Positions 1 to 13,854 of a stretch of DNA of 64,000 nt are shown piece by piece. The notes beneath the pieces were generated by a model. It had not been told where the DNA came from. It searched no databases and worked only from the letters and a program-made list of their open reading frames with translations. The position numbers were made by a program, and so were the translations under genes. Numbering within the stretch: position 1 is the stretch's first letter; each line of letters starts with the position of its first letter. Origin of the DNA: Cristatella mucedo (Eukaryota; Bryozoa; Phylactolaemata; Cristatellidae); contig WPIO01000004.1 in NCBI GenBank assembly GCA_009760855.2, positions 3,292,501 to 3,356,500 on the forward strand, read 5' to 3'.

Positions 1-570
1 CAGTCACTGTTAATACGGCGTCATTATGCTTGGAGACAGCAGACTTTCTGCTATGGGCACTGTGCCCATAGCAGGAATTTCAAAATGGTAGCCAGCATAT
101 GCAAACTGTAAACCCCAAACCCTAAATTCAAAGCCCTGGACCCAAAACTCCACGAGCCCTAAACACTAAACCCCAAATCCTGAAACTTAAACAGACAAGA
201 TATTCCAAACCGTGTTTTAAATAAAATTTAAACAGACGCTGGTTGGCACGATACAACTTCCCGCTATGGATATGATGCCCGTAGCATAAAGTCGTCTGTC
301 TCGATGCGTAGAAAAGGAAGGCTTACTAGTTAGTAGTCAGGCTACTCATTAAAAAGCCGACCCCTAGACAGGAGAGCGGAAGTAATTTTTTTTTAAGTTT
401 TCCGTCTGTCACTCTTATGCAAGACACTTGACGAGTGGCGGCCCATCGCTCTAACGATCACATCGGTTCATCCAATTTTGCCGGTCAATTCTAATTAGGA
501 TCGAGAACGAATCACTCTATAGAAACTGCTCTTCTTGGGGCTACCAATCAACTACTGATGATGTTATCAC
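1..570. other. Unassigned intergenic sequence with palindromes
   Basis: No gene seen. Bases 48-60 and 62-74 form a perfect 13-bp inverted repeat around a single T. A diverged relative of the same palindrome lies at about 263-299. Bases 105-190 are loosely telomere-like, with several CCCTAAA and CCCCAAA words, but too irregular to be a telomere. Confidence 0.4.
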
Positions 571-574
571 GAGA

Positions 575-915
575 GATCCTCTGCTACTGCATTTGACACA
601 ACTGACCACTGGATCCTTTTGGAATGCCTCTCGTCATGTCCAGTTAGCTCGGGTAGTACTAAATTGGGTTAGGACTGAGATATTGAGTGTAAGTACGCCT
701 GTAAATGGCTATGGTCTTAGGTCCGTGTGGCTATCGAAGCTGCATCTGCCAGTTTCATCGCCAAACACAATCTTTACTTTCCGTTGGATGCCGATTACAC
801 AGTTCTACTTCTACCTATCACAGAAACCTTCTTATCCTTGCCTTGGACTCTACATCCCTTGCAACGTGCATCGAAGACCTTCGAATTAATGGATGGCCAC
901 TAACTTCGTAACCCT
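575..915 (+). pseudogene. Degenerate L2/CR1 LINE reverse transcriptase fragment
   Basis: Across shifted frames the translation keeps an RT motif A remnant (AFDTTDHWILLECLSS), then IAKHNL followed by a decayed DADYT in place of the FYADDTQLY catalytic box, then a CIEDLR segment. These occur in the same order in better copies further on in the window. Stops and frameshifts make it non-functional. It probably belongs with the 3' LINE segment that starts near 1165. Confidence 0.6.
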
Positions 916-1164
916 AACCGACGAAGCAATCACTAGTAAAAAGTAAACGAGTACCAGCCAAAAAAGGCCTCATTCCATGAAAGCATTGTCTTAACAGTCA
1001 AGACGGCCTTTTTTCGACAAAAGAACATAAACCACATCAGGAATGTTAGCTCATCAGTCGATTACCGCAACTCCCTTTATTCCGGACACCAGGCCTATTG
1101 CCCTTACCTCATCACGTTCATCAACAGCTCCTTACTGTCTATCGCAGTAGTTCCCAGCCTTCCT

Positions 1165-1965
1165 AAGGATGCAGTCAAATCAGCCTATTTTCAGCTTCAT
1201 AACATTGCTAAAATTAGGGCTTGTTTAGATAAGGATACCACGTCCAAGTTGGTCCATGCATTCGTGACATCTCGTCTCGACTTCTGCAACTCATTGCTTA
1301 CTGGCCTACCAGCATGTGCGATCAGGCGATTGCAGCTGGTGCAAAACTCTGCAGCTAGGCTTGTCTGTCGTGAGCGTCGCAGTTGCCACATTACTCCACT
1401 TCTCGCCGACCTGCACTGGTTACCAGTCAAGCAACGGATTGACTTCAAGGTTTTGTCGCTCACTTTTAGGTCTCTTCATTCTATGGCTCCAGCCTATCTT
1501 TCAGATATACTACCCCATCAGGCAAAGCATCGTACCACTCGCTTTTCGGAATCCAACAGTCTAGGAATACCTCGTACAAACCTTAAATCCTTTGGAGACC
1601 GTGCATTTAGCTCGTATGCTCCCAAAGCCTGGAACTTCCTCCCAACCTGCGTCAGAACATCCCCTGACCTGACCACATTTAAAAGAAACTTAAAAACACC
1701 TATTTAGGACAGCATTTAGTGGGTCCTTGTGATTCGTCCTCGATGTGCTTATGCGTGCTGACACTGTTCATGCTGCCACCAACCACATTTGCATGCTGAC
1801 CCAGTGTATGTAACCCCTAACCATGTTATTCATTTTGTTCGTTTTTCAAGCATGATTTTACTTACTATTCTATTGCGTATCACTTTGCAGCAAATGTAAA
1901 GCGCCTAGAAAGAGATTAAGTTCTCTGAGGGCGCTTTATCAAGTGCATTATTATTATTATTATGC
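1165..1965 (+). mobile_element. LINE family A (L2/CR1 clade), 3' portion with tail
   Basis: An open frame from 1249 to 1707 encodes the C-terminal part of the LINE ORF2, with the signatures SRLDFCNSLL, RLQLVQNSAARL, LHWLPVKQRI and SFGDRAFSSYAPKAWN. The 3' UTR follows. It ends in the family A tail (AAAGCGCCTAGAAAGAGATT, then a complementary GAGGGCGCTTT block) and an (ATT)n run. Nine or more other copies in the window share this tail. 5'-truncated, so a dead insertion. Confidence 0.9.
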
Positions 1966-2085
1966 GACCCCTTAATAGGGCTTGAGGCGACCCCAATTAT
2001 TTTCGTTGCTTCTTTGCAACTGGAAATTTGCTGTGAATATCTGATATGCAAGAATTATTTTCATTTAAAAATCATCCTGTTGAAT
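1966..2085 (+). mobile_element. SPIN/URR1-like hAT MITE fragment
   Basis: The run GCGACCCC, ATTATTTTCGTTGCT, GGAAATTTGCTGTGAATATC and ATATGCA matches the left half of the full MITE at 6382-6700. The left terminal repeat and the right half are missing. It directly abuts the (ATT)n tail of the preceding LINE. Confidence 0.65.
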
Positions 2086-2409
2086 GTCTACCGAATCTCT
2101 AAAGCTTGCAGTCATCACCTATAGTAACAGTAACAGCCATCAGCTAAAGATGAATCTGTTTAGCTTTGATTTCCTTCACAGCCTCTAAGCAGCAACTTGC
2201 AGCAATCTGAGCCCAGTAACAAAGGTTATCCTATCCTGCTTTATTAGCATTACCGTTCACGCCTTAAATATTGAAACACTACAAATAATTGTCGTATTGG
2301 CACAGTAAGATGTGCTGTGCTGATCCGGTGCCCCAATAGGCGACCACACTGACAGAATCAGCACCGTAATTGGCCATACATATATACTCGAGACAACTTT
2401 TTTTCAGTG

Positions 2410-2415
2410 TTTATT
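2410..2415 (-). promoter_or_regulatory. RPS15A poly(A) signal AATAAA
   Basis: A canonical AATAAA on the minus strand, 15 bases past the RPS15A stop codon. This gives the very short 3' UTR typical of ribosomal protein mRNAs. Confidence 0.75.
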
Positions 2416-2430
2416 TCGATGCCATAGTCA

Positions 2431-5654
<3,224 letters not shown>

Positions 5655-5894
5655 CTACAAGACAGACACATAAGCCAACAACATTACTGATGGTCCACGG
5701 GTTCCATTCCTAGCTGACAAAGCTGGGGACCCAAAAAGAATAAGGTAAGTGGTCGCCGGCGAAAATACAGACACCTTCATAAGTTGCCAACAAATTTTAA
5801 TGCTAAAAAAATCCAACAGAAGCGCGTACAAACTTTTCAGAGCAACGGATGGTCTCGATATAGCGCAGCACGGGCGAGCAACATCAGCCCTTAC

Positions 5895-5915
5895 CGAATG
5901 ATGGCGGTAGAAAAG
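5895..5915 (-). promoter_or_regulatory. Predicted RPS15A non-coding exon 1 with 5' TOP tract
   Basis: On the minus strand CTTTTCTACCGCCATCATTCG is followed by a GTAAGG donor at 5894. The next acceptor (TTGTAG at 5655) opens the exon that carries the start codon. Ribosomal protein genes typically start at a C inside a pyrimidine tract (5' TOP), with a tiny non-coding first exon. The start site at 5915 is inferred from this pattern only. Confidence 0.6.
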
Positions 5916-6004
5916 ACCGGAACCGGTACTGAATTGTGGGAATATGGCTGCCCGTGCACGGCGGCGTGTTCAGCGGTGATTACGGCAGATTATGTCTGTT
6001 TATA

Positions 6005-6320
6005 GCCTCTGAATGCCTGTACTAGATTTTTAAGAGAACTATTTTTTCACCGCAAAATTGCTGCATAGTGAGCTAGTACTGGAACTAGATGGCAGCTCCT
6101 AACGATGCCTTATCGAAGACTGAAGCCGGCGTTTTGCCGACCGACTTTAAGGAGGCTGCGCTCTAACGGCCCGCTCCAGTTTACCGGAATAAGATCGTAA
6201 GCCTATGTCTGTGTTTACTAAAGCTAGCACTTTTTAATTCCTACCTCTTGCGTTTTGCTCCTTGGTTATTGACTGCTGCTTCACCCGGTCCTTTCCCCCG
6301 TTGAGCCGCCTTCCACACAC
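6005..6320. other. Upstream of RPS15A: nothing recognised
   Basis: No coding segment or repeat family was recognised. It lies upstream of the predicted RPS15A start site and may include promoter sequence. Confidence 0.3.
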
Positions 6321-6324
6321 GCCG

Positions 6325-6730
6325 ACACGGATGATAATAAATTCATATAGGGTACTAAGACAGCTAAATCTCTATCTAGGCCAGTGATTCTCAGCATTCC
6401 TAATGCCGCGACCCTTTAATACAGTTCCTCATGTTGTGGTGACCCCAACTATACAATTATTTTCGTTGCTACTTCATAACTGGAAATTTGCTACTATTAA
6501 TTGTAATGTGAATATCTTATATGCAGGATATATTTTCATTGCTACAAATTGAACATAATTAAAGCATAGTGATTGATCACAACAAAAATATTGGTTCCGA
6601 AGACCTTCGGAAATGCGTTTTCCGATGGTCTTAGGCGACCCCCTGTGAAAGCGTCGTTCGACCCCCAGTGGGTTCGCGACCCACAGGTTGAGAACCGCTG
6701 GCCTAGGCGTTCTACGTACGCTGTAGTGGA
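6325..6730 (-). repeat. LINE 3' tail interrupted by the hAT MITE
   Basis: ATAATAAATTCATATAG then CTAAATCTCTATCTAGGC lies left of the MITE, and CCTAGGCGTTCTACGTACGCTG lies right of it. Removing the MITE restores the minus-strand LINE tail (AATCTCTTTCTAGGCGCTTT then ACATTTGCTG in other copies). Confidence 0.65.
6382..6700. mobile_element. SPIN/URR1-like hAT MITE, 319 bp, complete
   Basis: Non-autonomous hAT element. Termini are CAGTGATTCTCAGC and, reversed, CAGCGGTTCTCAAC (11 of 14 match). Flanking 8-mers are ATCTAGGC (6374-6381) and GCCTAGGC (6701-6708), a 6/8 target duplication with the central CTAG favoured by this hAT group. Internal blocks such as TTATTTTCGTTGCTACTTCA, AACATAATTAAAGCATAGTG, TTTTCCGATGGTCTTAGGCG and CGCGACCCACAGGTTGAGAA match, as I remember them, the SPIN and rodent URR1 consensus sequences. 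No transposase is encoded. Confidence 0.85.
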
Positions 6731-8531
6731 GGCGTGCCAATTGATTTGGGATATCGTGCATTACTACAGTTTCGTCAGGCGTGAGCGCATTAAGAACGAT
6801 TCGGAAGGGAGAAGGAAATGTAGAGGAGCTGGTGGATGGGTGGGTTTCGCAGTAGCTGACGACTTTTCTGTATGGCCTAGTTGCTGGCAGGCTTTTCAGA
6901 AATGACTGAAAGGTACGGCAGTCGCTCGCTACGCAAGTACTGCAACTGCACTTTGTCATCACCAATTATCACCAAATCCTGCTTATCTGACCACATGCAG
7001 ATCTCATTCAATTTACAGTGTGTGCCCACCTCCTCCTCTAAAATAACCTGTGAATTGCGAAACCTCAAGACCCCTGACATCGATGTTGTCCGTGCGAGAA
7101 TATCTGCTTCACCTCTGCTGCTCAGTCCTCCTCCCTCTCAGATCTGTCATCATTGGTAGATAGCTACAACACGACACTAGCTGACACGCTCGACGAGTTT
7201 GCACCTCTGACAAAGCGAACTGTGTGCCCTCGCGAAGACGACCTATGGTTTACCACAGGCATTAAACTAGCCAGGTCTACTAAGCGAAAGCTTGAAAAAG
7301 CATGCAAAAGATCTGGACTGACTGTCCATCGACAGGCATATGAAGACTACTGTAGGTCGTACCAATCGATCCTAGCAAAGGCCAAGTCTAGCTTCTATAG
7401 AAACATTGTTGAATCGCAGATGCGCAATCCAAAAATACTGATGTCGACAATAAACCATCTCCTCAACCGTTCCCAGATTAGCTCCTTACCTGATGATCCT
7501 TGTGATGATCTAGCCGATCGCTTCTCTCGATTCTTTGTGCAGAAGATAGACAAGATCAGGGAATTCATCCCTGCGATGACAACCTCCCCACTAGAATGCT
7601 GTTCCTCGGTTCCTGGCTGAACCTCAATGTCTGCATTTAAGCAGGTCACTAGTGATCTAGTCATAAAGTTCGTATCTCAATCAAAGAAGACAACGAGTCC
7701 TCTGGACCCTATTCCCACTGTCCTGCTCTTACGTTGCATTGATCTGCTGCTGCCATGCATAACTAACATTATTAATATGTCATTAGCCTCAGGTCAAGTC
7801 CCAGCAACTTTCAAAAAAGCTGTAGTCAGGCCACTTCTCAAGAAAGCAAAAGAAACCCAGTCTCCCGTCTACCATTCCTGTCTAAGACACTGGAACTGGT
7901 CGTGTCAGACCAGCTGAACTCATATATCGAAGCTTCAAACCTTGCTAGTAAGTTCCAGTCTGGCTTGAAAGCTAATCACTCCACAGAGTCAGCATTGCTT
8001 AGGGTATACAACGACCTACTTAGGAATGCAGACATGGGGAGAGTGTCTCTGCTTGTTTTGCTCGATCTTTCGGCAGCTTTTGATACTCTCGATCACAAAG
8101 TTCTTCTAGAGCGCCTCTCATCTCGCCTGGGCATCACTGGCACTGCTCGGCAGAGGTTCAGGTCCTATCTCAGTGGGAGACTCCAGAGTATTGACGTGAA
8201 TGGACAAAGATCATCTGAGGTACCTCTGAAATATGGTGTACCTCAGGGCTCCGTGCTAGGTCAGGTTCCTTTCACGGTTTATACTCTCCCTCTTGCTGAT
8301 GTGATTGCCAAGCACAATCTAGGCTCTCACTTCTATGCGGATGACAACTCAGTTGTACCTTTGCTTTGATCCCTCCCAGCCTTCGAGCACCTCAAATTCT
8401 CTCAACTCACTTGCTGCATGTATTGATGACATTCGCACATGGATGGCAGCATATTTTCTTAAACTAAACGATGATAAAATCAACTTACTAGTTATGGGAA
8501 AACTCAGTGTGATTCAGAAACTGGAAAGGCT

Positions 8532-8670
8532 GTCATCATAGTGGTGGTATCGTAAAGTCAATGGTAAACCATATGTTGTCTTCGCGAGGGCGCACACTGC
8601 GCTTCGTCAGAGGTGCACACTCGTCGAGCGTGTCAGCTAGTGTCGTGTTGTAGCTATCTATCAATGATGA
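8532..8670 (-). repeat. Inverted copy of LINE EN-RT linker inside LINE A
   Basis: The reverse complement of this segment matches 7147-7270 of the same element (ATAGATAGCTACAACACGAC, CTAGCTGACACGCTCGACGA, CCCTCGCGAAGAC), with scattered substitutions. It sits where the RT should read on from LEKLT to the next block, so it is an insertion of inverted element sequence. Confidence 0.85.
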
Positions 8671-8799
8671 GCTCAAAATTGGCTCTGCCAGCATATCTCT
8701 CTTGTTGAATCAGCTCAAAATCTTCGTGTCATTTTCCAAAGTGACCTCTCGTTAGACGACCACATCAGCTCCACTGTCAAATCTACTTACTTTCAGCTA

Positions 8800-9263
8800 A
8801 TGTAATGTAATGTATCTCCACATGTGGAGTTACATTTCTGTAACTCCACAAAGTCATACAGACCATATGGGTGTTACGCAGGAGAGTTTTGTATAGCGCA
8901 CTTACAGACTAAGTGGCTTTCGGTACGCATTCGGTAGCCAACAGACTTCGTCTCACGAAACAAAGAGAAAGTGGGAAGCATAGCAGAGTCAGGAGAGCTG
9001 TTGAGGTAGTGAGTAGCATGGAAGTAGCAGTTCAGGACCGCTGACAAGGATGTGCCATAGTCGGCAGCAGGAAAGTAGTTGTCGTTGCGTAAGAATTGTG
9101 GAGGTGAGTTCCACAGTCTAGGGCCTGCAGGGCCAAAGCTTCTGTCGCTATTTTTCTTTAAGCGAACGAATGGAACAGCTAATTTATTCTCGAAGAGGCT
9201 GAAACTGATGCAGCAGTTCAGCTAGGTACGAAGAAGCCAAGCCGTGGCGGGCCTTACGGGTCA
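8800..9263 (-). mobile_element. LINE family B 3' fragment inserted in LINE A
   Basis: Reversed, it reads CTGAACTGCTGCATCAGTTT, then the FGPAGPRLWNSPPQFLRN-type segment, then GAGACGAAGTCTGTTGGCTA and a tail ending in ACATTACATT. The same order is found at 20887-21307 and 34015-35128. The LINE A sequence on each side (TTTCAGCTA and CATAACATTGC) joins directly once it is removed. Confidence 0.88.
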
Positions 9264-9886
9264 CATAACATTGCTAAAATTCAGGCTTGTTTAGATCGGG
9301 ATACCACGTCTAAGTTGATCCATGCATTCGTGACATCCCGTCTCGACTTCTGCAACTCACTGCTTACTGGCCTACCGGCATGTGCGATCAGGCGATTGCA
9401 GCTGGTGCAAAACTCGGCAGCTAGACTTGTCTGTCGTGAGCGTTGCAGTTGCCACATTACACCACTTCTCGCCGACCTGCACTGACTACCAGTCAAGCAA
9501 CAGATTGACTTCAAGGTTTTGTTGCTCACATTTAGGTCCCTTCATTCTTTGGCCCGAGCCTATTCCTCAGATCTACTTCCTCACCAGGCCAAGCATCGTA
9601 CCACCTGCTTTTCGGAATCCAACAGTTTACCAATACCTTGTACAAACCACAAATCCTTTGGAGACCGTGCATTTAGTTCGTATGCTCCCAACGCCTGGAA
9701 CTCCCCCACCCCGACTTGCGTCAGAACATCCCCTGACTTGACCAAATTTAAAAAGAACTTAAAAACACCTATTTAGGACAGCATTTAGTGGGTCCCTGTG
9801 ATTCGTCCTTGATGTGCTTATGCGGGCTGACACTGTGCATGCTGCCACTCAACATATTTGCATGCTGACCAAAGCCATGTCACCTC

Positions 9887-10111
9887 TAATAATAATAATA
9901 ATACATTTGTATAGCACCATCACAGAACTGAATCTATCTCTAGGCACTTTGCAGATGCTGCGTATAAAGCATTACCAAATGTTTGGGTGATCAAATCCGG
10001 AAGCAACAGGCATAGTGTAAGTAGGTACATGCACACGACGAAGAATCGCAAAGACCCACCAAATGCTGTAATAAACAGGTGCATTTCAAACTTCTTTTTA
10101 AATTCTGTCAT
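9887..10111 (-). repeat. LINE A subfamily 3' tail nested in LINE A
   Basis: Begins with (TAA)n, then ACATTTGTATAGCACCATCA and a minus-strand tail that includes GCATTACCAAATGTTTGG and AAAGACCCACCAAATGCTGT. The host LINE 3' UTR resumes afterwards with TTTACTTTGCAGC. Confidence 0.7.
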
Positions 10112-10189
10112 GTTTACTTTGCAGCTAATGCAAAGTGCCTAGAAAGAAATTAAGTTAATCGAGGGCACTATACAAATGTGTTATTCTTT

Positions 10190-11480
10190 AATAATAATGC
10201 ACTTGATAAAGCGTTCTCAGAGAGCTCAATCTCTTCCTAGGCGCTTTACATATGCTGCAAAGGGAAGCGCGATTGATTCGTGAGTAATATCATGCGTGAT
10301 AAACAGCATGAACAGCTTGGTTAGGGGTGACATGCACAGGGTCAGCATGCAAATGTGGTTAGTGTCAGCATGCACAGTGTCAGCACACATGAGCACATGA
10401 AGGACGAATCACAGGGACCCACTAAATGCTATCCTAAATATATGTGCTTTTAAGTTCCTTTTAAATGTGGTCAGGTCAGGGGATGTTCTGACGCAAGTCG
10501 GGGTGAGGGAGTTCCAGGCTTTGGGAGCATACGAACTAAATGCACGGTCTCCAAAGGATTTGAGGTTTGTACAAGGTATTTGTAGACTGTTGGATTCCGA
10601 AAAGCAGGTGGTACGATGCTTGGCCTGATGGGGTAGTATCTCTGAGAGATAGGCTGGAGCCATAGAATGAAGGAACCTAAAAGTGAGCGACAAAATCTTG
10701 ATCGATCCACTGCTTGACTGGTAGCCAGTGCAGGTCGGCGAGAAGTGGTGTGAAGCGGCAACTGCGACGCTCACGACAGACAAGCCTAGCTGCTGAGTTT
10801 TGCACCAGCTGCAATCGCCTGAGTGCATAGGCAGATTGGCCACAAGTAGTGAGTTGCAGAAGTCAAGACGGGATGTCACAAATGCATGGACCAACTTGGA
10901 CGTGGTATCCTTATCTAAACAAGCCCGAATTTTAGCAATGCTATGTAGCTGAAAGTAGGCAGATTTGACTGTGGAGCTGATGTGGTCGTCTAACGAGAGG
11001 TCGCTTTGGAACATGACACCAAGATTTCGAGCTGAGTCAACAAGAGAGATATGCTGGCAGAGCCAATGTTGAGCGTCAGCCTTTCCAGTTTCTGAATCAC
11101 ACTGAGTTTTCCCATAACTAGTAAGTTGATTTTATCATCGTTTAGTTTAAGAAAATTTGCTGTCATCCATGTGCGAATGTCATCAATTCATGCAGCAAGT
11201 GAGTTGAGAGAATTTGAGGTGCTCGAAGGCTGGTAGGGATCAAAGCAAAGGTACAACTGAGTGTCATCCGCATAGAAGTGAAAGCCTAGATTGTGCTTGG
11301 CAATCACAACAGCAAGAGGGAGAGCATAAACCGTGAAAAGAACCAGACCTAGCCCGGAGTCCTGAAGTACCCCATATTTCAGAGGCACCTCGGATGATCT
11401 TTGTCCATTCACGTCAATACTCTGGAGTCTCCCACTGAGATAGGACCTGAACCATTGCAGAGCAGTGTCAGTGATTGGAT
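10190..11480 (-). mobile_element. LINE family A copy, RT palm to 3' tail
   Basis: Minus-strand translation gives SGRLQSIDVNGQRSSEVPLK, VIAKHNLGFHFYADDTQLYL, WMTANFLKLNDDKINLL, LDDHISSTVKSAYFQLHSIA and SFGDRAFSSYAPKAWNSLTP, ending in the tail AAAGCGCC-AGGAAGAGATT then the (TAA)n side at 10190. The catalytic YADD is intact, but frameshifts are present and the copy is truncated upstream of motif B. It lies tail-to-tail with the preceding LINE. Confidence 0.9.
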
Positions 11481-11499
11481 AAGGATACGACTTCTTACT

Positions 11500-11875
11500 A
11501 AGCAGTCCGGCTCTGGGGATGTATATAAGGAGATGCCAATACGAAATGGCGAAAGAGGCATATCCGCTGGATGGTCCCAGGTTGAGTGTGAAGGTTTACT
11601 GGAATACTTTCGGGCACGAGGCTAAAACCGAGCGGGCTGGTGCGAAGAACGCGAAAGTATAAGCCCACCCACGAAGTATCTAGATTCAGAATAAATACTT
11701 TTTAACACGAGAGAGCTTCGATTCAAGCCCAGGCTATAGCTGCCAAATAAAAGTTTAATCCTTAAAAGATATTCGCCGGCACTGTCACCCTTTGACCATT
11801 GCTACAAAATAAATTAAATAATGTCATAGTAAGAGCAAGAAGACAAGCGTATACGGCGCACATTGCTCCGTAAGA
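11500..11875. other. Intergenic, nothing recognised
   Basis: Low-complexity, moderately AT-rich sequence between two LINE copies. No coding or repeat signature seen. Confidence 0.3.
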
Positions 11876-11879
11876 GAAT

Positions 11880-12760
11880 TAAACATATATTTCTAGGCAC
11901 ACACGTCGGAAAGCAAGCGTTGCAGCTGGTTTAGTGATAACATGTGCCCGGCATGTCAGCGTCTGACGAAAGCACGTCAAGGGAAATTTAAGCGGGCGAG
12001 AAAATGGCGTGAGGAGCCCACTGGGTTTTCAGCTTCTCTTGTTTTTTAGGCCGTTAAGTCAGGGTGGTATGCCGTGACCTCAGCAGGTAAAAGCGTGTTT
12101 CCCGCAGGCGGAGTGCACCAACTAAAATCACCGTCTCCACCAACAGGATTCGCGCCTGGTCAACAGCGTGGCTAAACGACCCGAGTCAGAAGAGCGGGCA
12201 GTACGACGCGAAGTCTGATTGAAAGGAGTTCGGATAGTTTGGCTGGAGCGAGAGAATGGAGGGATGCATGCGAGACACGACCTTGAAGCCGATACGCTGC
12301 ACGCTGGGGAGGAGCTAGCGCAGGTAGCCTGAGCGGTGAGGCGGTAAACTGTGGCATCCGCTGGGCAATTCATGACGCACATCTAGACGCCTTGCTGCCG
12401 AGTTTTGCACCAACTGAAAGCGTGTGACTGCGAAGACAGAGAGACCTGCGAGCTCCCACGATTCTAGGCGGTATATCGCAATGGATGAACCAGTTGGACT
12501 GCGATGTCCGTGTCAAATGTCTAGCAGATTTCGCACGAAGCTACCGGCGAGGCACAGTCCTGGCAGCAATAGATATCGTCTGCAAGCCTCTTTGGCCTGG
12601 GTGGCGATGAAATGGAAATGTGTCTCACGAGACCGAAACGAGGTTATTGCAGTCGAGATGAAAAAGGGCCCAAAAACCAGAGCTAATTGCGGAAGCCCGT
12701 TTGGTTTAGGAAAGATATAATCCGTTGCACGCGGGATAGTTCGCAGACGAAGCAAGTGCC
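11880..12760 (-). pseudogene. LINE family C remnant
   Basis: The minus strand keeps the diverged L2-type order: tail block TTCTAGGCACACACG (as read on plus), a degenerate SFSHAVDQARILL segment, then a PKLLHQLGRK-type block and a region matching the LVQNSAARL segment at about 12390-12420. More diverged than families A and B; no intact frame. Confidence 0.5.
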
Positions 12761-12764
12761 GCCG

Positions 12765-13285
12765 GCATTAAGGTTTGCGTCCGGAATAATATTAACATCC
12801 TAATTTTAGATGGGATCTAGAAAGAGAGCTACATCTATTTTTAGGCACTTGCGTACGCTGGGCAGAATCGATTTAATCTAACCAGTCACAAGCACAATCT
12901 ATTTTGGCCGGATAAGGGCTCATTCTGATAAAAAAATGATACATTTACGTTTCTTGCTACCGCGACGAGTCAAAAGAATTGATATCAGAGAGGGAGAAAG
13001 ATAAATATTTTCACAATCTATATTTTGTCAATATAAAAGCCAAGCAAAATCTGGTATTTCATTTTTGTGCAGAGGCCACACAGTTGTAATAATGCCTTCC
13101 AGTGTAAGCAAGTTGAATACACGTAACTCCGTTTAGGTATGCGTTGGTAACATTAGCGTTTGGATATCAGAACGCTTTCCAAAATTGACTGGCGATACTA
13201 GCAAATCTACTATTAAGTGATGAGCAAACCTGGTTACTCGATGAAATTGGAGCGCTTAGTCCTCAGCACGGGCACTACCGGCACA
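12765..13285. other. Intergenic, AT-rich, nothing recognised
   Basis: Apart from a weak LINE-tail-like word (TTTAGGCACTTGCGTACGCTG near 12840) I see no gene or repeat. Confidence 0.3.
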
Positions 13286-13289
13286 TTGT

Positions 13290-13850
13290 CTGTACAGTGT
13301 GCACCAAATGTGCGGGTTTGTTCGAACGTGACCTTTCGCTAGACGAACTCTTTAGTCTTAAAAGTCCACAAATTTTCGGCCACGCAGCGTTGCCAAAATT
13401 TCCGCCTGCATCGATAAGAATACTTCAGCCCAGCTGTCCGCGAATTTCTGACGCTGTCCACACTCCAGATGCTCATTGCTCGAACACCTTCCCAGCAGCA
13501 GCTTAGCTCGTGAGTCTTAACATCTCAACCGTCACGCTACAGCACTTCTCATCGACCAGAAGTACGTCCTCGTATGTGGGTATCGTATTAGCATATGATA
13601 ATCTTAAGTTCCCTTTTAGATTCCTTCATTCTCTAGCTCCGGCCCACCTATTCGAAATATTTCACAATCACAATTTTTATCATATTTAGTCTGTCTGAAA
13701 TCTTTTAGCTGTGCCTCTAACCTACCTCAAAGCCTTTGGAGACCGTGCCTTTCAAAAGCCGGGAACTCACTTCCAACTGTCACGTCTCACTTAGGCGCAC
13801 ACAATGATTCTAAACATCACATTTTCTTAGCAGCATTAGCTCAGTCTCTG
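13290..13850 (+). pseudogene. LINE family C remnant
   Basis: FERDLSLDELFSL corresponds to the QSDLSLDDHISS block of family A. It is followed by a LHSLAPAHLFEIF-like segment and AFGDRAFQ with the conserved TTTGGAGACCGTGCCTTT near 13735. Heavily decayed. Confidence 0.6.
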
Positions 13851-13854
13851 AATA

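Larger units (their letters stand above)
6870..10185 (+). mobile_element. LINE family A host copy with three internal insertions
   Basis: A 5'-truncated L2/CR1 copy. 6880-7160 holds the end of the AP endonuclease (LSDHMQISF, the SDH motif). 7153-7620 is the EN-RT linker (LADTLDEFAPLTKRTV). 7627-8541 is RT, with PVPATFKKAVVRPLLKK-like, LLDLSAAFDTLDHK, GVPQGSVLG and FYADD. Then comes the C-terminal domain and 3' UTR, resuming at 9264-9886 and 10112-10185. Frames are broken near 7617, 7855 and 8340. Internal foreign segments are 8532-8670 (inverted linker), 8800-9263 (family B) and about 9887-10111 (minus-strand LINE tail). Confidence 0.88.

Noticed and set aside
107-190. Telomere array
   Set aside because: CCCTAAA words are irregular, and unique sequence and genes lie on both sides; at most telomere-like.
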